From contig JAOUDE010000096.1 in assembly GCA_029859455.1 (NCBI GenBank), positions 1-8,853 of the forward strand: a stretch of 8,853 nucleotides of DNA. The letters run 5' to 3'. Both the position numbers and the translations under genes were made by a program. The notes under the pieces are model-generated. The model was not told the origin of the DNA and searched no databases. It saw nothing but the letters and a program-made list of their open reading frames with translations. This document shows positions 1 through 6,854 of this stretch, piece after piece. How positions within the stretch are numbered: position 1 is the stretch's first letter; each line of letters opens with the position of its first letter. This DNA is from Ignavibacteria bacterium (GTDB lineage Bacteria; Bacteroidota; Ignavibacteria; UBA10030; UBA6906).

Positions 1-10
1 CAACTGCTGC

Positions 11-1507
11 TTATCGTGCGTTCAGATTCTCAAGGAAGTTGACGATCAGGCGGACGCCGAAGCCGGATCCTCCCCGCGGTATATAGTCCGTGCCCTCTTC
101 CAGGATCGCAGGGCCGGCAATATCGAGATGGATCCATGGATATGCACCGATGAACTTCTTGAGAAAGAGTGCGGCGGTGATTGCTCCTGCCCACCGTCCG
201 CCCACGTTCCGTACATCGGCGATATCGCTCCGGATCAGCTTCTCGTATTCCTCAAACAGTGGCAATTGCCACACATACTCATGAGTCCGCTCACCCGCCT
301 GGCGGAGGCCGTCGATACTCTTCTGGTCGGTCCCCATCGCGCCTGCCGCAACATGTCCAAGCGCAACGACGCAGGCGCCGGTCAGCGTGGCGAGATCGAT
401 CACGAGGTCAGGTTTGTACCGTGCCGCGTAGGAAAGAGCATCGGCGAGAATCAGACGTCCCTCCGCATCGGTGTTGTCAACCTCGGATGTCTTGCCATTG
501 TAGTGCGTGACGACGTCCCCCGGCTTTACCGCGTTCCCGTCCGGAAGATTTTCGGCGGCCGGGATGATACCGATCAGTTGAACCGGAAGTTTCAATTGTG
601 TCGCGCTCTGCATTGTGCCGACAACAGCAGCTGCGCCCGCCATATCCATCTTCATCTCTCCCATTCCCGCTGAGGGCTTTATGGAAATTCCTCCCGAGTC
701 AAACGTGACCCCTTTGCCTATCAGCACGACTGTGGGAACCCTCGTCCGTCCCGGACGGTATTTCATAATGATAAACCGGGGGGGCTTTCTGCTCCCTTTG
801 GACACGGCGATGAGTCCACCCATCTTGAGAGACCGGATCTTCCTTTCGTCGAACACGGTGACGGAAAACCCGGCCTTTCGGCCTGTCACACGGGCAGCCT
901 GTGCCAGGGTCTCGGGGTAGATCTCATTTCCGGGGGCGTTCGCGAGATCCCGTGCAAGGATCGTCCCCGCGCAGGTGGTCTGAGCACGGTTCATTCCGGA
1001 CCGGATTTGTTTTGTGTCAGCCGCGCGGGTGCTGATCAGTTCAACCTTCTTCAGAGTTTTTTTCTTCGGCCGTTTCTCGGTAAAGTACTTGTCGAACCGG
1101 TATGACGAGAGCATGAGGCCTTCCGTCACCGCGCCTGCCACATCGCCGACTGAAAGATCACCGAGTGGCTCGACCACGACTGCCATCGAGGCACTCCGGG
1201 TCGCTGCCGCCGCCTTGCCTGCCCGTGCCGCTGCAATCCTGATCGTTTCGAGTGTCACCTCTGCACTCTTGCCTGCTCCGACCACCACAAGGTTCCGGCA
1301 CTTGATTCCCTGCGGAAAGAGGGTGACAACCTCTTTTTTCTTTCCTGAAAAGGAGGAGGCCGTGATGTTTGCAGGAAGTTCCGGCGACAGCTTCTTCAGT
1401 CTGGAATTCAGATGAGCCACCTGTTTTCGATCCTGTCCCGCCAGAAGTACAACGGTATCTGTCTTGAGTGTCCTGAGGGCTGATTGTCTGGTCGTAAATG
1501 AGATCAT
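11..1507 (-). CDS. pepA: Leucyl aminopeptidase, M17 family (cytosol aminopeptidase)
   Basis: A di-metal exopeptidase of the cytosol that removes N-terminal residues, preferring leucine, from peptides during protein turnover. At 498 residues it is full length for the family. The N-terminal macro-like regulatory domain spans roughly residues 1-165 and the catalytic domain roughly 170-498. Metal ligands of the E. coli enzyme can be placed at K265, D270, D288, D347 and E349, and catalytic residues at K277 and R351. Family signatures GKGVTFDSGG, NTDAEGR and NVGGRWAGAITAALFLK are all present. The ATG lies in an ATGA overlap with the nrnA stop codon, with an AAAGG Shine-Dalgarno at 1513-1517, five bases upstream, so translation is probably coupled. 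It ends in TAA ten bases from the left window edge, so its terminator is not visible. Some PepA proteins also bind DNA in site-specific recombination; nothing here indicates that role. Confidence 0.96.
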   Translation of the reverse strand: MISFTTRQSALRTLKTDTVVLLAGQDRKQVAHLNSRLKKLSPELPANITASSFSGKKKEVVTLFPQGIKCRNLVVVGAGKSAEVTLETIRIAAARAGKAAAATRSASMAVVVEPLGDLSVGDVAGAVTEGLMLSSYRFDKYFTEKRPKKKTLKKVELISTRAADTKQIRSGMNRAQTTCAGTILARDLANAPGNEIYPETLAQAARVTGRKAGFSVTVFDERKIRSLKMGGLIAVSKGSRKPPRFIIMKYRPGRTRVPTVVLIGKGVTFDSGGISIKPSAGMGEMKMDMAGAAAVVGTMQSATQLKLPVQLIGIIPAAENLPDGNAVKPGDVVTHYNGKTSEVDNTDAEGRLILADALSYAARYKPDLVIDLATLTGACVVALGHVAAGAMGTDQKSIDGLRQAGERTHEYVWQLPLFEEYEKLIRSDIADVRNVGGRWAGAITAALFLKKFIGAYPWIHLDIAGPAILEEGTDYIPRGGSGFGVRLIVNFLENLNAR

Positions 1508-2514
1508 TGTTTCCTTTGTTCGTGTTGGAGATATTTTCCGGCTGCCCGGAGGACGTCCCGCTTGAATGATTCGAGGCCGACGTTCTGCATTCGGGCCCCC
1601 GCCGCGTTCCTGTGTCCTCCTCCTCCGAATTCCTTTGCCAGTTCGTTCATCGGTATCTCAGCTCTGGACCGAAGACTCATTTTAACACCATCATTCAGCT
1701 CGAGGAAGAGGATCCCCGCTTCGACGCCCTGAATGCTCATCGGGTAGATCGTAAAATTATCGGTATCCGACTCAACCGTGCCGGTTCGGCGGAGCATCGC
1801 CTGGTCGATGGTAATATGTGCGAGGAGGCCCTGATAGGCAAGATCGAGAGTTGCCAGAGTCTCTCCCAGAAGTCGAATACGCCCGGGAGACCATTGTTCA
1901 TAGATCTCCCGATAAATGTTTCCCGGATCGGCTCCCCTGGCGATCAGGTCACCGACGATCGAATGAAGTTCCGGATCGACATGCGAGTAGCGGAACGATC
2001 CTGTATCAGTCATGATCGCACAGTACAGCGCTCTGGCAATTGCAGGAGATATCGCCTCCGGCGGATCGGCCTCGGTGAGAATCCTGTACACGAGTTCACC
2101 TGTTGAAGAAGCCTCCTGGTCGACAACGTAGTGGTCGGCAAAGGAAGCGGGATCGAGATGGTGATCGATACAGACCTTGACCGCTCTGCTCGCAGTGACA
2201 GCGGGCTCCATCGAGCCGAGCCGACCGGGGTGGTTGGTGTCCAGGACCACGAGAACGTCGGTCCCCGCGATCATATCCGCATGATCCGCGTGGACATATT
2301 GTTGGATGACTTTATGAGGATCCAGGAAAAGATAGAGGGCGGGGGGAGCATCGTGGTTCAGGATGTGGACTTCCTTTCCTTTCGATTGCAACCATTCGGC
2401 CAGTGCTATTTCCGACCCCAGGCCATCACCATCCGGGTTGACATGGGTCGAAAGAACAAACCGGTTGTGTTCGGTGAACAGGGGGAGGATTGCCTTAATT
2501 GCCGAATTCAGCAT
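1504..2514 (-). CDS. nrnA: DHH/DHHA1 phosphoesterase: bifunctional oligoribonuclease / pAp phosphatase NrnA-like
   Basis: Proteins of this family degrade very short RNA oligonucleotides to mononucleotides and dephosphorylate 3'-phosphoadenosine 5'-phosphate (pAp) in the cytosol. At 336 residues it is slightly longer than typical NrnA. The DHH domain shows motif I HVNPDGDGLGS (H24, D28, D30), motif II VLDTNHPG (D92), motif III CIDHH (D117, H118, H119) and motif IV MTDTGSF (D170). The DHHA1 domain ends with the substrate-binding GGGGH motif (G297-H301). The ATG is the first possible start: an in-frame TGA lies three codons upstream. There is no clear Shine-Dalgarno. It is probably the first gene of a two-gene unit, because a strong terminator lies just upstream and pepA overlaps its stop codon. 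Family membership is secure. Activity on nanoRNA, pAp or cyclic dinucleotide products cannot be separated from sequence alone; the length without extra domains argues against a membrane GdpP-type enzyme. Confidence 0.92.
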   Translation of the reverse strand: MLNSAIKAILPLFTEHNRFVLSTHVNPDGDGLGSEIALAEWLQSKGKEVHILNHDAPPALYLFLDPHKVIQQYVHADHADMIAGTDVLVVLDTNHPGRLGSMEPAVTASRAVKVCIDHHLDPASFADHYVVDQEASSTGELVYRILTEADPPEAISPAIARALYCAIMTDTGSFRYSHVDPELHSIVGDLIARGADPGNIYREIYEQWSPGRIRLLGETLATLDLAYQGLLAHITIDQAMLRRTGTVESDTDNFTIYPMSIQGVEAGILFLELNDGVKMSLRSRAEIPMNELAKEFGGGGHRNAAGARMQNVGLESFKRDVLRAAGKYLQHEQRKQ

Positions 2515-2546
2515 CCGGCTTCACGACAGAATCGCACATACGGCGC

Positions 2547-2574
2547 AATATAGTCAAAAAGGAGGGAACAAAAA
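2547..2574 (-). promoter_or_regulatory. Weak candidate promoter for nrnA-pepA
   Basis: On the minus strand a TTTTTG element (2569-2574) and TATATT (2547-2552) are separated by 16 bases, about 32 bases before the nrnA ATG. The -10 matches the sigma-70 consensus fairly well; the -35 is poor and falls in the T-tract of the korB terminator. The main support is position: nrnA follows a strong terminator and needs its own promoter. Confidence 0.25.
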
Positions 2575-2598
2575 AGGGAGGCCTGTGGCAGGCCTCCC
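2570..2598 (-). terminator. Rho-independent terminator of korA-korB
   Basis: On the minus strand a perfect 10-bp stem, GGGAGGCCTG pairing with CAGGCCTCCC, encloses a 3-base loop and is followed by six Ts. It starts about 20 bases after the korB stop codon. The T-tract lies only on the minus-strand side, so it acts in that direction. Confidence 0.93.
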
Positions 2599-2617
2599 CG
2601 TGATTGCGGCGTACCGG

Positions 2618-3652
2618 TTACTGAATGACCCAGGTTTCCTCTCCGTCAAGAAGTGCCTGCAGATCGGTGTCGGCGGCTCCGGCCCTGGCCTTTGCCACCT
2701 GCCGGGTCAGTGCCGCGTCGTATGTCTCTCTCTTGTCTGCCAGGAAGACACCCATCGGCCGGGGGAGGCCCGGGTTCCGTGTCATGTCAGCAAGAATCGC
2801 TGCCAGTGTGGTATCCTCTTCATTGTGTACAAGAAGGTCGCTGACGGAGTGCGATCCGTCAGCGATGCTGACCACCTCGGGAGTGAACCCATTGACCCGG
2901 ATCCCCTTGTCTTTCGCCTTCCCGAAAACGAGCGGCTTACCGTGTTCAAGGTACACAACATTGTCAGCCCGGCTCTCTTTTTCCGTGAACTGGAAGAATG
3001 CCCCGTCGTTGAAGACGTTGCAATTCTGGTAAATCTCGAGGAATGCTGATCCGCGGTGCTGTTCCGCCCGACGGATCATCTCTTGCAAATGTTTCGGGTC
3101 CCGATCCATTGTCCGTGCCACAAAGGTCGTTTCGGCGCCGAGTGCGAGGGTAACCGGGATAAAGGGGTAGTCGAGAGACCCTCCAGGGGTTGATTTGGTT
3201 ACCTGGCCGATGACGGAAGTAGGGGAGTACTGTCCCTTCGTGAGTCCGTAAATCTCATTGTTAAACAGAACGATCTTGATATCCAGATTCCTTCGCAGCA
3301 TATGGATCAGGTGGTTTCCGCCGATGCTCAAACCGTCCCCATCACCGGTGAAGACCCATACGTTCAGATCAGGATTCGCCAGTTTCACGCCGGACGCGAT
3401 TGCCGGCGCCCTTCCGTGAATTCCATGCAGGCCGAAAACATCCAGGTAGTAGGGGAAACGGCTTGAGCAGCCAATGCCCGAAATTGCCACATAATTCTCC
3501 CTCTTGTGGTCGAATTCCGGGAATACGCGCTGGACCTGTGCCAGGATGGAATAATCTCCGCAGCCGGGACACCATCGGACGTCCTGGTCAGACTGGAAAT
3601 CCTTGAGGGTCAGTTTCTTTTCCTGTGCGGGTTTCTCCGTCACTTCAGCCAT
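2618..3652 (-). CDS. korB: 2-oxoglutarate:ferredoxin oxidoreductase, beta subunit
   Basis: The thiamine-diphosphate and [4Fe-4S] subunit of a 2-oxoacid:ferredoxin oxidoreductase. With KorA it interconverts 2-oxoglutarate + CoA and succinyl-CoA + CO2, passing electrons to or from ferredoxin. At 344 residues it is typical of the family. Iron-sulphur ligands are expected at C28 and C31 (WCPGCGDY), C62 (GIGCS) and C211 (QNCNVFN), all present. The ThDP/Mg motif runs from GDGDG (103-107) to the NN pair at 131-132, followed by IYGLTKGQYSPTS. The start is supported by a GGAGGA Shine-Dalgarno at 3657-3662 inside the end of korA; the two genes overlap by 8 bp, implying coupled, near-equimolar synthesis. 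No ferredoxin-type delta subunit gene is adjacent, so a separate soluble ferredoxin is expected. The homologous pyruvate or branched-chain enzymes are alternatives; the partner's motifs favour 2-oxoglutarate. Confidence 0.92.
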   Translation of the reverse strand: MAEVTEKPAQEKKLTLKDFQSDQDVRWCPGCGDYSILAQVQRVFPEFDHKRENYVAISGIGCSSRFPYYLDVFGLHGIHGRAPAIASGVKLANPDLNVWVFTGDGDGLSIGGNHLIHMLRRNLDIKIVLFNNEIYGLTKGQYSPTSVIGQVTKSTPGGSLDYPFIPVTLALGAETTFVARTMDRDPKHLQEMIRRAEQHRGSAFLEIYQNCNVFNDGAFFQFTEKESRADNVVYLEHGKPLVFGKAKDKGIRVNGFTPEVVSIADGSHSVSDLLVHNEEDTTLAAILADMTRNPGLPRPMGVFLADKRETYDAALTRQVAKARAGAADTDLQALLDGEETWVIQ

Positions 3653-5489
3653 TGTTTCCTCCGATGATTTCTTCGATCGCTGCCTCGAGTTCTTCGGTGT
3701 GGAGTGGAAGACCTCTGACCCTGTTGAAACCCTTTGCAGGGATCAGATATTTTGCACGAAGCAGTTTGATCAACTGTCCACTGTTGATTTCAGGTACCAG
3801 GATATTCTTGAACCGGTAGAGAATCTCACCCAGGTTCTCCGGAAACGGGTTCAGATGTCGCAGGTGAAGCTGGGACACCTGTTTGCCCTTCTGTCGGACA
3901 TTTCTGACGGCGCTCTTGATCGAGCCGAACGTGCTTCCCCATCCGACGACGAGGAGTTCACCCTCTGCGGGTCCGTCGATCTCAGCATGCGGAACATCTT
4001 TCGCGATCCTTTCGATCTTGTCGGCCCGCATCCTGACCATCAGATCATGATTTTCCGGATCGTAACTGATGTTCCCGGTCAGATGCTCTTTCTCCAGTCC
4101 TCCGATCCGGTGCTCCAGGCCTGCTGTGCCCGGAATGGCCCACGGTCTCGCCAGTGTGTCCTTGTCACGCGCGTAAGGTTGAAATCCTTCCGGATCCCGT
4201 GCGAACGAAACGGGGATTTCGGGCAGCTCATCAGCATTCGGGATCTGCCACGGCTCTGCTCCGTTGGCGAGATAGCCGTCGGTCAGACAGATGACCGGGG
4301 TCATGTACTTGATCGCAATGCGGCATGCTTCATACACCATTTTGAAGCACTCTGCCGGTGTTGCAGCGGCGAGCACGCAGATCGGCGACTCTCCGTTGCG
4401 TCCATAGATGGCCTGCATAAGATCGGCCTGTTCCGTCTTGGTCGGGAGGCCGGTGCTGGGGCCGCCGCGCTGGACGTCGATCACGACAAGGGGGAGTTCG
4501 AGCATGATCGCGAGGTTGATCGCTTCCGCTTTCAGGGCGAGACCGGGACCGCTGGTTGTCGTCACGGCCAGGTTTCCGGCGTAAGAAGCGCCGATCGCCG
4601 CACAAACTGCTCCGATCTCATCTTCCGCCTGAAACGTCTTCACGCCGAAACGCTTAAGGGCCGCCAGCTCGTGGAGGATGTCACTCGCCGGTGTAATCGG
4701 GTAGCTTCCAAGAAAGAGGTTGAGTCCTGATTTCTGCGACGCGGCGACCAGACCGAGGACAGTCGCAGAGTTGCCCATGATATTCCTGTACCTTCCGGGG
4801 GGAAGTGTCGCCGGTTTGACTTCGAACCTTGTGGTGAAGATTTCGACGGTTTCACCGTAGTTGTACCCCGCCTGGAGGACCCGCCGGTTTGCTTCGGCGA
4901 CCTGGGGATCCTTCTTGCTGAACTTGTCATCGATGAACTTGAACGACTGGTCGAGCGGGCGGTTATAGAGCCAGTACATCAGCCCGAGTGCGAAGAAATT
5001 CTTGCTCTTGTCGATCGCCCTGGTGGACAAATTCATATCTTCGAGGGCATTCGCGGTCAACTTGCTGATCTGGACCGGATGAACCTGGTATCCCGCGAGA
5101 GAGCCGTCTTCGACCGGGTTTGACGTATACCCCGCCATTCTCAGATTCTTCTCAGAGAAGGAGTCGGTATTCACGATGATGGTACCGCCGCCGCGCAGGC
5201 CCGAGAGGTTGGTTACGAGGGCGGCAGGGTTCATTGCTACAAGGACGTCGCAACTGTCCCCCGGTGTCAGGATATCGTTGCTCCCGAAGTGGATCTGAAA
5301 GCCGCTGACGCCGTATGTCGTACCGGCCGGTGCGCGGATTTCTGCAGGGAAATCAGGGAGCGTGCTGAGGTCGTTTCCCAGGACAGCGGTGGTGTTTGTG
5401 AACTGGGTTCCGGTGAGCTGCATCCCGTCTCCCGAGTCTCCGGCAAAACGGATGGTGACTTCTTCGAGTACCTTTGTATTCTTTTCCAT
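3645..5489 (-). CDS. korA: 2-oxoglutarate:ferredoxin oxidoreductase, alpha subunit (fused gamma-alpha)
   Basis: The large subunit of the KorAB complex, which builds the substrate and CoA sites around the ThDP bound by KorB. At 614 residues it is a fusion. The N-terminal gamma-type domain (about 1-195) begins with TIRFAGDSGDGMQLTGTQF, and the alpha pyrimidine-binding domain (about 235-614) follows. Conserved alpha motifs are GSYPITPASDILHELA (261-276), AEDEIGAV (288-295), TTSGPG (311-316) and QRGGPSTGLPTKTEQADL (340-357). The YPITPASDIL and TGLPTKTEQADL forms match enzymes annotated as 2-oxoglutarate-specific. No in-frame start lies in the roughly 50 upstream bases examined, and there is no Shine-Dalgarno. 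It is first in a two-gene unit bounded by terminators on both sides. In the FCB group such enzymes serve the oxidative or the reductive TCA cycle; the window does not show which. A different 2-oxoacid substrate remains possible. Confidence 0.92.
   Translation of the reverse strand: MEKNTKVLEEVTIRFAGDSGDGMQLTGTQFTNTTAVLGNDLSTLPDFPAEIRAPAGTTYGVSGFQIHFGSNDILTPGDSCDVLVAMNPAALVTNLSGLRGGGTIIVNTDSFSEKNLRMAGYTSNPVEDGSLAGYQVHPVQISKLTANALEDMNLSTRAIDKSKNFFALGLMYWLYNRPLDQSFKFIDDKFSKKDPQVAEANRRVLQAGYNYGETVEIFTTRFEVKPATLPPGRYRNIMGNSATVLGLVAASQKSGLNLFLGSYPITPASDILHELAALKRFGVKTFQAEDEIGAVCAAIGASYAGNLAVTTTSGPGLALKAEAINLAIMLELPLVVIDVQRGGPSTGLPTKTEQADLMQAIYGRNGESPICVLAAATPAECFKMVYEACRIAIKYMTPVICLTDGYLANGAEPWQIPNADELPEIPVSFARDPEGFQPYARDKDTLARPWAIPGTAGLEHRIGGLEKEHLTGNISYDPENHDLMVRMRADKIERIAKDVPHAEIDGPAEGELLVVGWGSTFGSIKSAVRNVRQKGKQVSQLHLRHLNPFPENLGEILYRFKNILVPEINSGQLIKLLRAKYLIPAKGFNRVRGLPLHTEELEAAIEEIIGGNNG
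3657..3662 (-). promoter_or_regulatory. korB ribosome binding site inside korA
   Basis: GGAGGA on the minus strand, four bases before the korB ATG. It is formed by codons near the end of korA (Gly-Gly-Asn), so ribosomes finishing korA would expose and reuse it. Confidence 0.7.
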
Positions 5490-5590
5490 TGATGAGATAG
5501 AAGGTTTGATGTATTTGTGATTGATGATTGGTTTCTGTTGAAAAAGATCCTGTTTTTGTCCCGTAGTTGCAAGGGTTTCGTGTCCGGACT
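5490..5590 (-). other. korA upstream leader, no clear promoter or RBS
   Basis: About 100 bases between the rplI terminator and the korA start. The korA-proximal part is rich in A and C on the coding strand, with repeated ATCA-type words, and has no GGAGG-like site. An 8-bp palindrome GTCCGGAC lies at 5582-5589 beside the terminator T-tract. A TTGCAA-17-GATCTT pair could be a poor promoter, but I would not annotate it. Confidence 0.4.
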
Positions 5591-5618
5591 AAAAAAAATC
5601 CCGCCGAGGCGGGATTTT
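5591..5618 (-). terminator. Rho-independent terminator of the ribosomal protein operon
   Basis: On the minus strand AAAATCCCGC pairs with GCGGGATTTT around a CTCG tetraloop, and the run of Ts continues for eight bases past the GGA. It lies 13 bases past the rplI stop codon. The A-rich 5' arm could also give some termination in the opposite direction. Confidence 0.95.
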
Positions 5619-5631
5619 CATCTGTCCTGTG

Positions 5632-6075
5632 TTATTCCCGGACAACCCAGACTTTTATGTTGCCTGCAACTCCCTGGGGAAGCTTGACCGGCACATCGTA
5701 GATTCCCAGGCTCTTGATCGGTTCCTCCAGCTCGATCGACCGCTTGTCGAGCGTGATCTTTTTCTCGGCAAGTGCGTCGGAAATCATCTGTGAGGTCACC
5801 GCTCCGAACAGCTTCTCATCTTCTCCGACCTTCATCTGCAGAGTAATGGAGACCTTCTCAAGCTCCTGAGCCATATGTTCGCTGGATTTCTTCTCTTTGT
5901 TGCTTCGTTTTGAGGCTTGCTTCTGCTCTTCCTCAAGGGCCCGCATGTTTCCCTTGCTGGCAGGGAACACGAGGTCCCGGGGAATCAGATAATTCCGTGC
6001 ATATCCGTCCTTGACATCGACGACGGAGCCGACGGTGCCCAGGTTGTCAAGATCTTTGCGCAATATAACTTTCAT
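5632..6075 (-). CDS. rplI: 50S ribosomal protein L9
   Basis: A large-subunit protein that binds 23S rRNA with its N-terminal domain and extends off the ribosome through a long helix; it helps maintain reading frame. At 147 residues it is full length. The N-terminal domain (1-52) carries the L9 signature around GSVVDVKDGYARNYLIPRDL. A charged connecting helix (about 45-75) contains EEEQKQASKRSNKEKK, and the C-terminal domain begins near EKLFGAVTSQMISDAL and ends IKVWVVRE. The ATG has a strong GAGGAG Shine-Dalgarno at 6083-6088 that overlaps the rpsR stop codon, with an 11-bp intergenic gap, so it is cotranslated with rpsR. It is the last gene before the operon terminator. Confidence 0.97.
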   Translation of the reverse strand: MKVILRKDLDNLGTVGSVVDVKDGYARNYLIPRDLVFPASKGNMRALEEEQKQASKRSNKEKKSSEHMAQELEKVSITLQMKVGEDEKLFGAVTSQMISDALAEKKITLDKRSIELEEPIKSLGIYDVPVKLPQGVAGNIKVWVVRE

Positions 6076-6082
6076 AAGTATA

Positions 6083-6088
6083 CTCCTC
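6083..6088 (-). promoter_or_regulatory. rplI ribosome binding site overlapping rpsR stop
   Basis: GAGGAG on the minus strand, seven bases before the rplI ATG. Its first bases are shared with the rpsR TGA stop codon, so termination on rpsR and initiation on rplI occur at the same spot. Confidence 0.75.
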
Positions 6089-6374
6089 AGCGAATCGAAT
6101 CGGAAACGTAGGGGAGCAGCGCCAGGTGGCGTGCCCGTTTGACAGCCGTTGTCAGCTGCCTCTGAAATTTTGCCGACGTCCCGGTTATTCTGCGCGGAAT
6201 AATCTTTCCCTGTTCGCTGACAAACCGTTGCAGCAGCTTCTCATCCTTGTAGTCGATGTAAATCGTACCTGCTTCGGTAAACCGGCACTTTCGCTTCTTC
6301 CTTGCCAGTTGTCCGTTGCGGTCCCTTCGAGAACGACCGCCGGGTCCTCTGCTGCTTCCTCGTCGTGGTTTCAT
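6087..6374 (-). CDS. rpsR: 30S ribosomal protein S18
   Basis: A small-subunit platform protein that binds 16S rRNA as a heterodimer with S6. At 95 residues it is a little long because of a basic Gly/Arg/Ser-rich N-terminal tail (about 1-28). The conserved core runs from KCRF (about 29-32) through [12 protein letters not shown] and [18 protein letters not shown] to ALLPYV. Only the first cysteine of the CxxC seen in zinc-type S18 remains (C30), and the later GTC is GTS, so this is a zinc-free (C-) type. That pattern, with [15 protein letters not shown], resembles Bacteroidota/Chlorobiota proteins. The ATG overlaps the rpsF stop codon as ATGA and has an AAAGGAG Shine-Dalgarno at 6382-6388, seven bases away. 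No ssb gene lies between rpsF and rpsR, unlike in many bacteria. Confidence 0.97.
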   Translation of the reverse strand: MKPRRGSSRGPGGRSRRDRNGQLARKKRKCRFTEAGTIYIDYKDEKLLQRFVSEQGKIIPRRITGTSAKFQRQLTTAVKRARHLALLPYVSDSIR

Positions 6375-6775
6375 GATAATGCTCCTTTCTCTTCCGTGGC
6401 CGTCGGGGTCGTGGCTTCCACGGATTCTTCTGCGGCCACTGCCTCTCGCAGCGCTTTCGCGCGCGCTTTGAGGGCGTTCCTGCTCAGCCGAACCGTCAGA
6501 TAGCGGAGGATCAGCTCATCGAGTTGATATGCCCTCTCGAGCAGCGCGATGAGCGGTGCGTCAGCCTCGAATTCGATATGGCAGTAGAAACCGGTGGTCT
6601 TCTTGTTGATCGGATAGGCGAGGCGTTTACGTCCCCACTTGTTGAGCGAGGTGACATTCCCGCCGTTCTTGGTGATGATGTCCTGCGTCCGCGTGATGGC
6701 GGCTTCGATCTGCGCATCATCGATCGATGCGTTCACGATGAACGTGGTTTCGTAGATGTGTTTCGCGGTTGACAC
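6371..6775 (-). CDS. rpsF: 30S ribosomal protein S6
   Basis: A small-subunit protein with a ferredoxin-like fold that pairs with S18 and binds the central domain of 16S rRNA. It has 134 residues. The core (about 6-100) contains [39 protein letters not shown] and the C-terminal YLTVRLSR. A tail of about 25 residues beyond the core is rich in Ala, Glu and Thr; such acidic S6 tails vary between species, and in E. coli the tail carries added glutamates. The start codon is GTG: it sits five bases after a GGGAGGA Shine-Dalgarno and aligns with the usual S6 N-terminus, and there is no nearby ATG alternative. It is preceded by an 88-bp leader with two hairpins and followed by rpsR with a 4-bp overlap. 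Confidence 0.96.
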   Translation of the reverse strand: MSTAKHIYETTFIVNASIDDAQIEAAITRTQDIITKNGGNVTSLNKWGRKRLAYPINKKTTGFYCHIEFEADAPLIALLERAYQLDELILRYLTVRLSRNALKARAKALREAVAAEESVEATTPTATEEKGALS

Positions 6776-6779
6776 GTGT

Positions 6780-6786
6780 TCCTCCC
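6780..6786 (-). promoter_or_regulatory. rpsF ribosome binding site that fixes the GTG start
   Basis: TCCTCCC on the plus strand reads GGGAGGA on the coding strand, four to six bases before GTG at 6775-6773. It is one of the strongest Shine-Dalgarno sequences in the window and is the main reason for choosing a GTG start. Confidence 0.8.
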
Positions 6787-6799
6787 TTTGGACTATACA

Positions 6800-6854
6800 T
6801 GAGCGTCGGCGAGCCGAAACTCAGGGCCCTCCGCTGCCTGATGTGCGCGGAGAG
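6800..6854 (-). promoter_or_regulatory. Structured rpsF leader, candidate S6:S18 autoregulatory RNA
   Basis: Seen: two hairpins in the pth-rpsF gap. The upstream one (6827-6854) has an 8-bp stem, CTCTCCGC pairing with GCGGAGGG with one G-U pair, and a 12-base loop. The downstream one (6800-6823) has a TGAG/CTCA outer stem, a 2x2 internal loop, and TCGGC/GCCGA around two bases. It ends about 14 bases before the Shine-Dalgarno. Known: in many phyla the S6:S18 complex binds a motif in the rpsF 5' leader with a CCG in a bulge next to a hairpin. CCG occurs in both hairpins, but as drawn here it is paired rather than bulged, so the match is not shown. Neither hairpin has a T-tract, so this is not an intrinsic terminator of pth. 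Confidence 0.4.

Noticed and set aside
1..10. Possible terminator after pepA.
   Set aside because: Only ten bases follow the stop codon before the window ends; nothing can be judged.
2131..3049. Two overlapping plus-strand frames across the korB-nrnA gap.
   Set aside because: They run through a strong terminator and are antisense to conserved domains of NrnA and KorB. No convincing start signals or domains.
3603..4730. A 375-codon open frame on the plus strand opposite korA and the start of korB.
   Set aside because: It lies almost wholly antisense to a gene with intact, conserved motifs. Its translation is Arg/Cys/Asp/Ser-rich with no recognisable domain, as expected for a GC-biased shadow frame.
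6792..6797. TATAGT as a -10 element of an rpsF promoter.
   Set aside because: No credible -35 at the right spacing (TTTCGG at best), and it would place the start within about ten bases of the Shine-Dalgarno. Kept only as an alternative in the leader finding.
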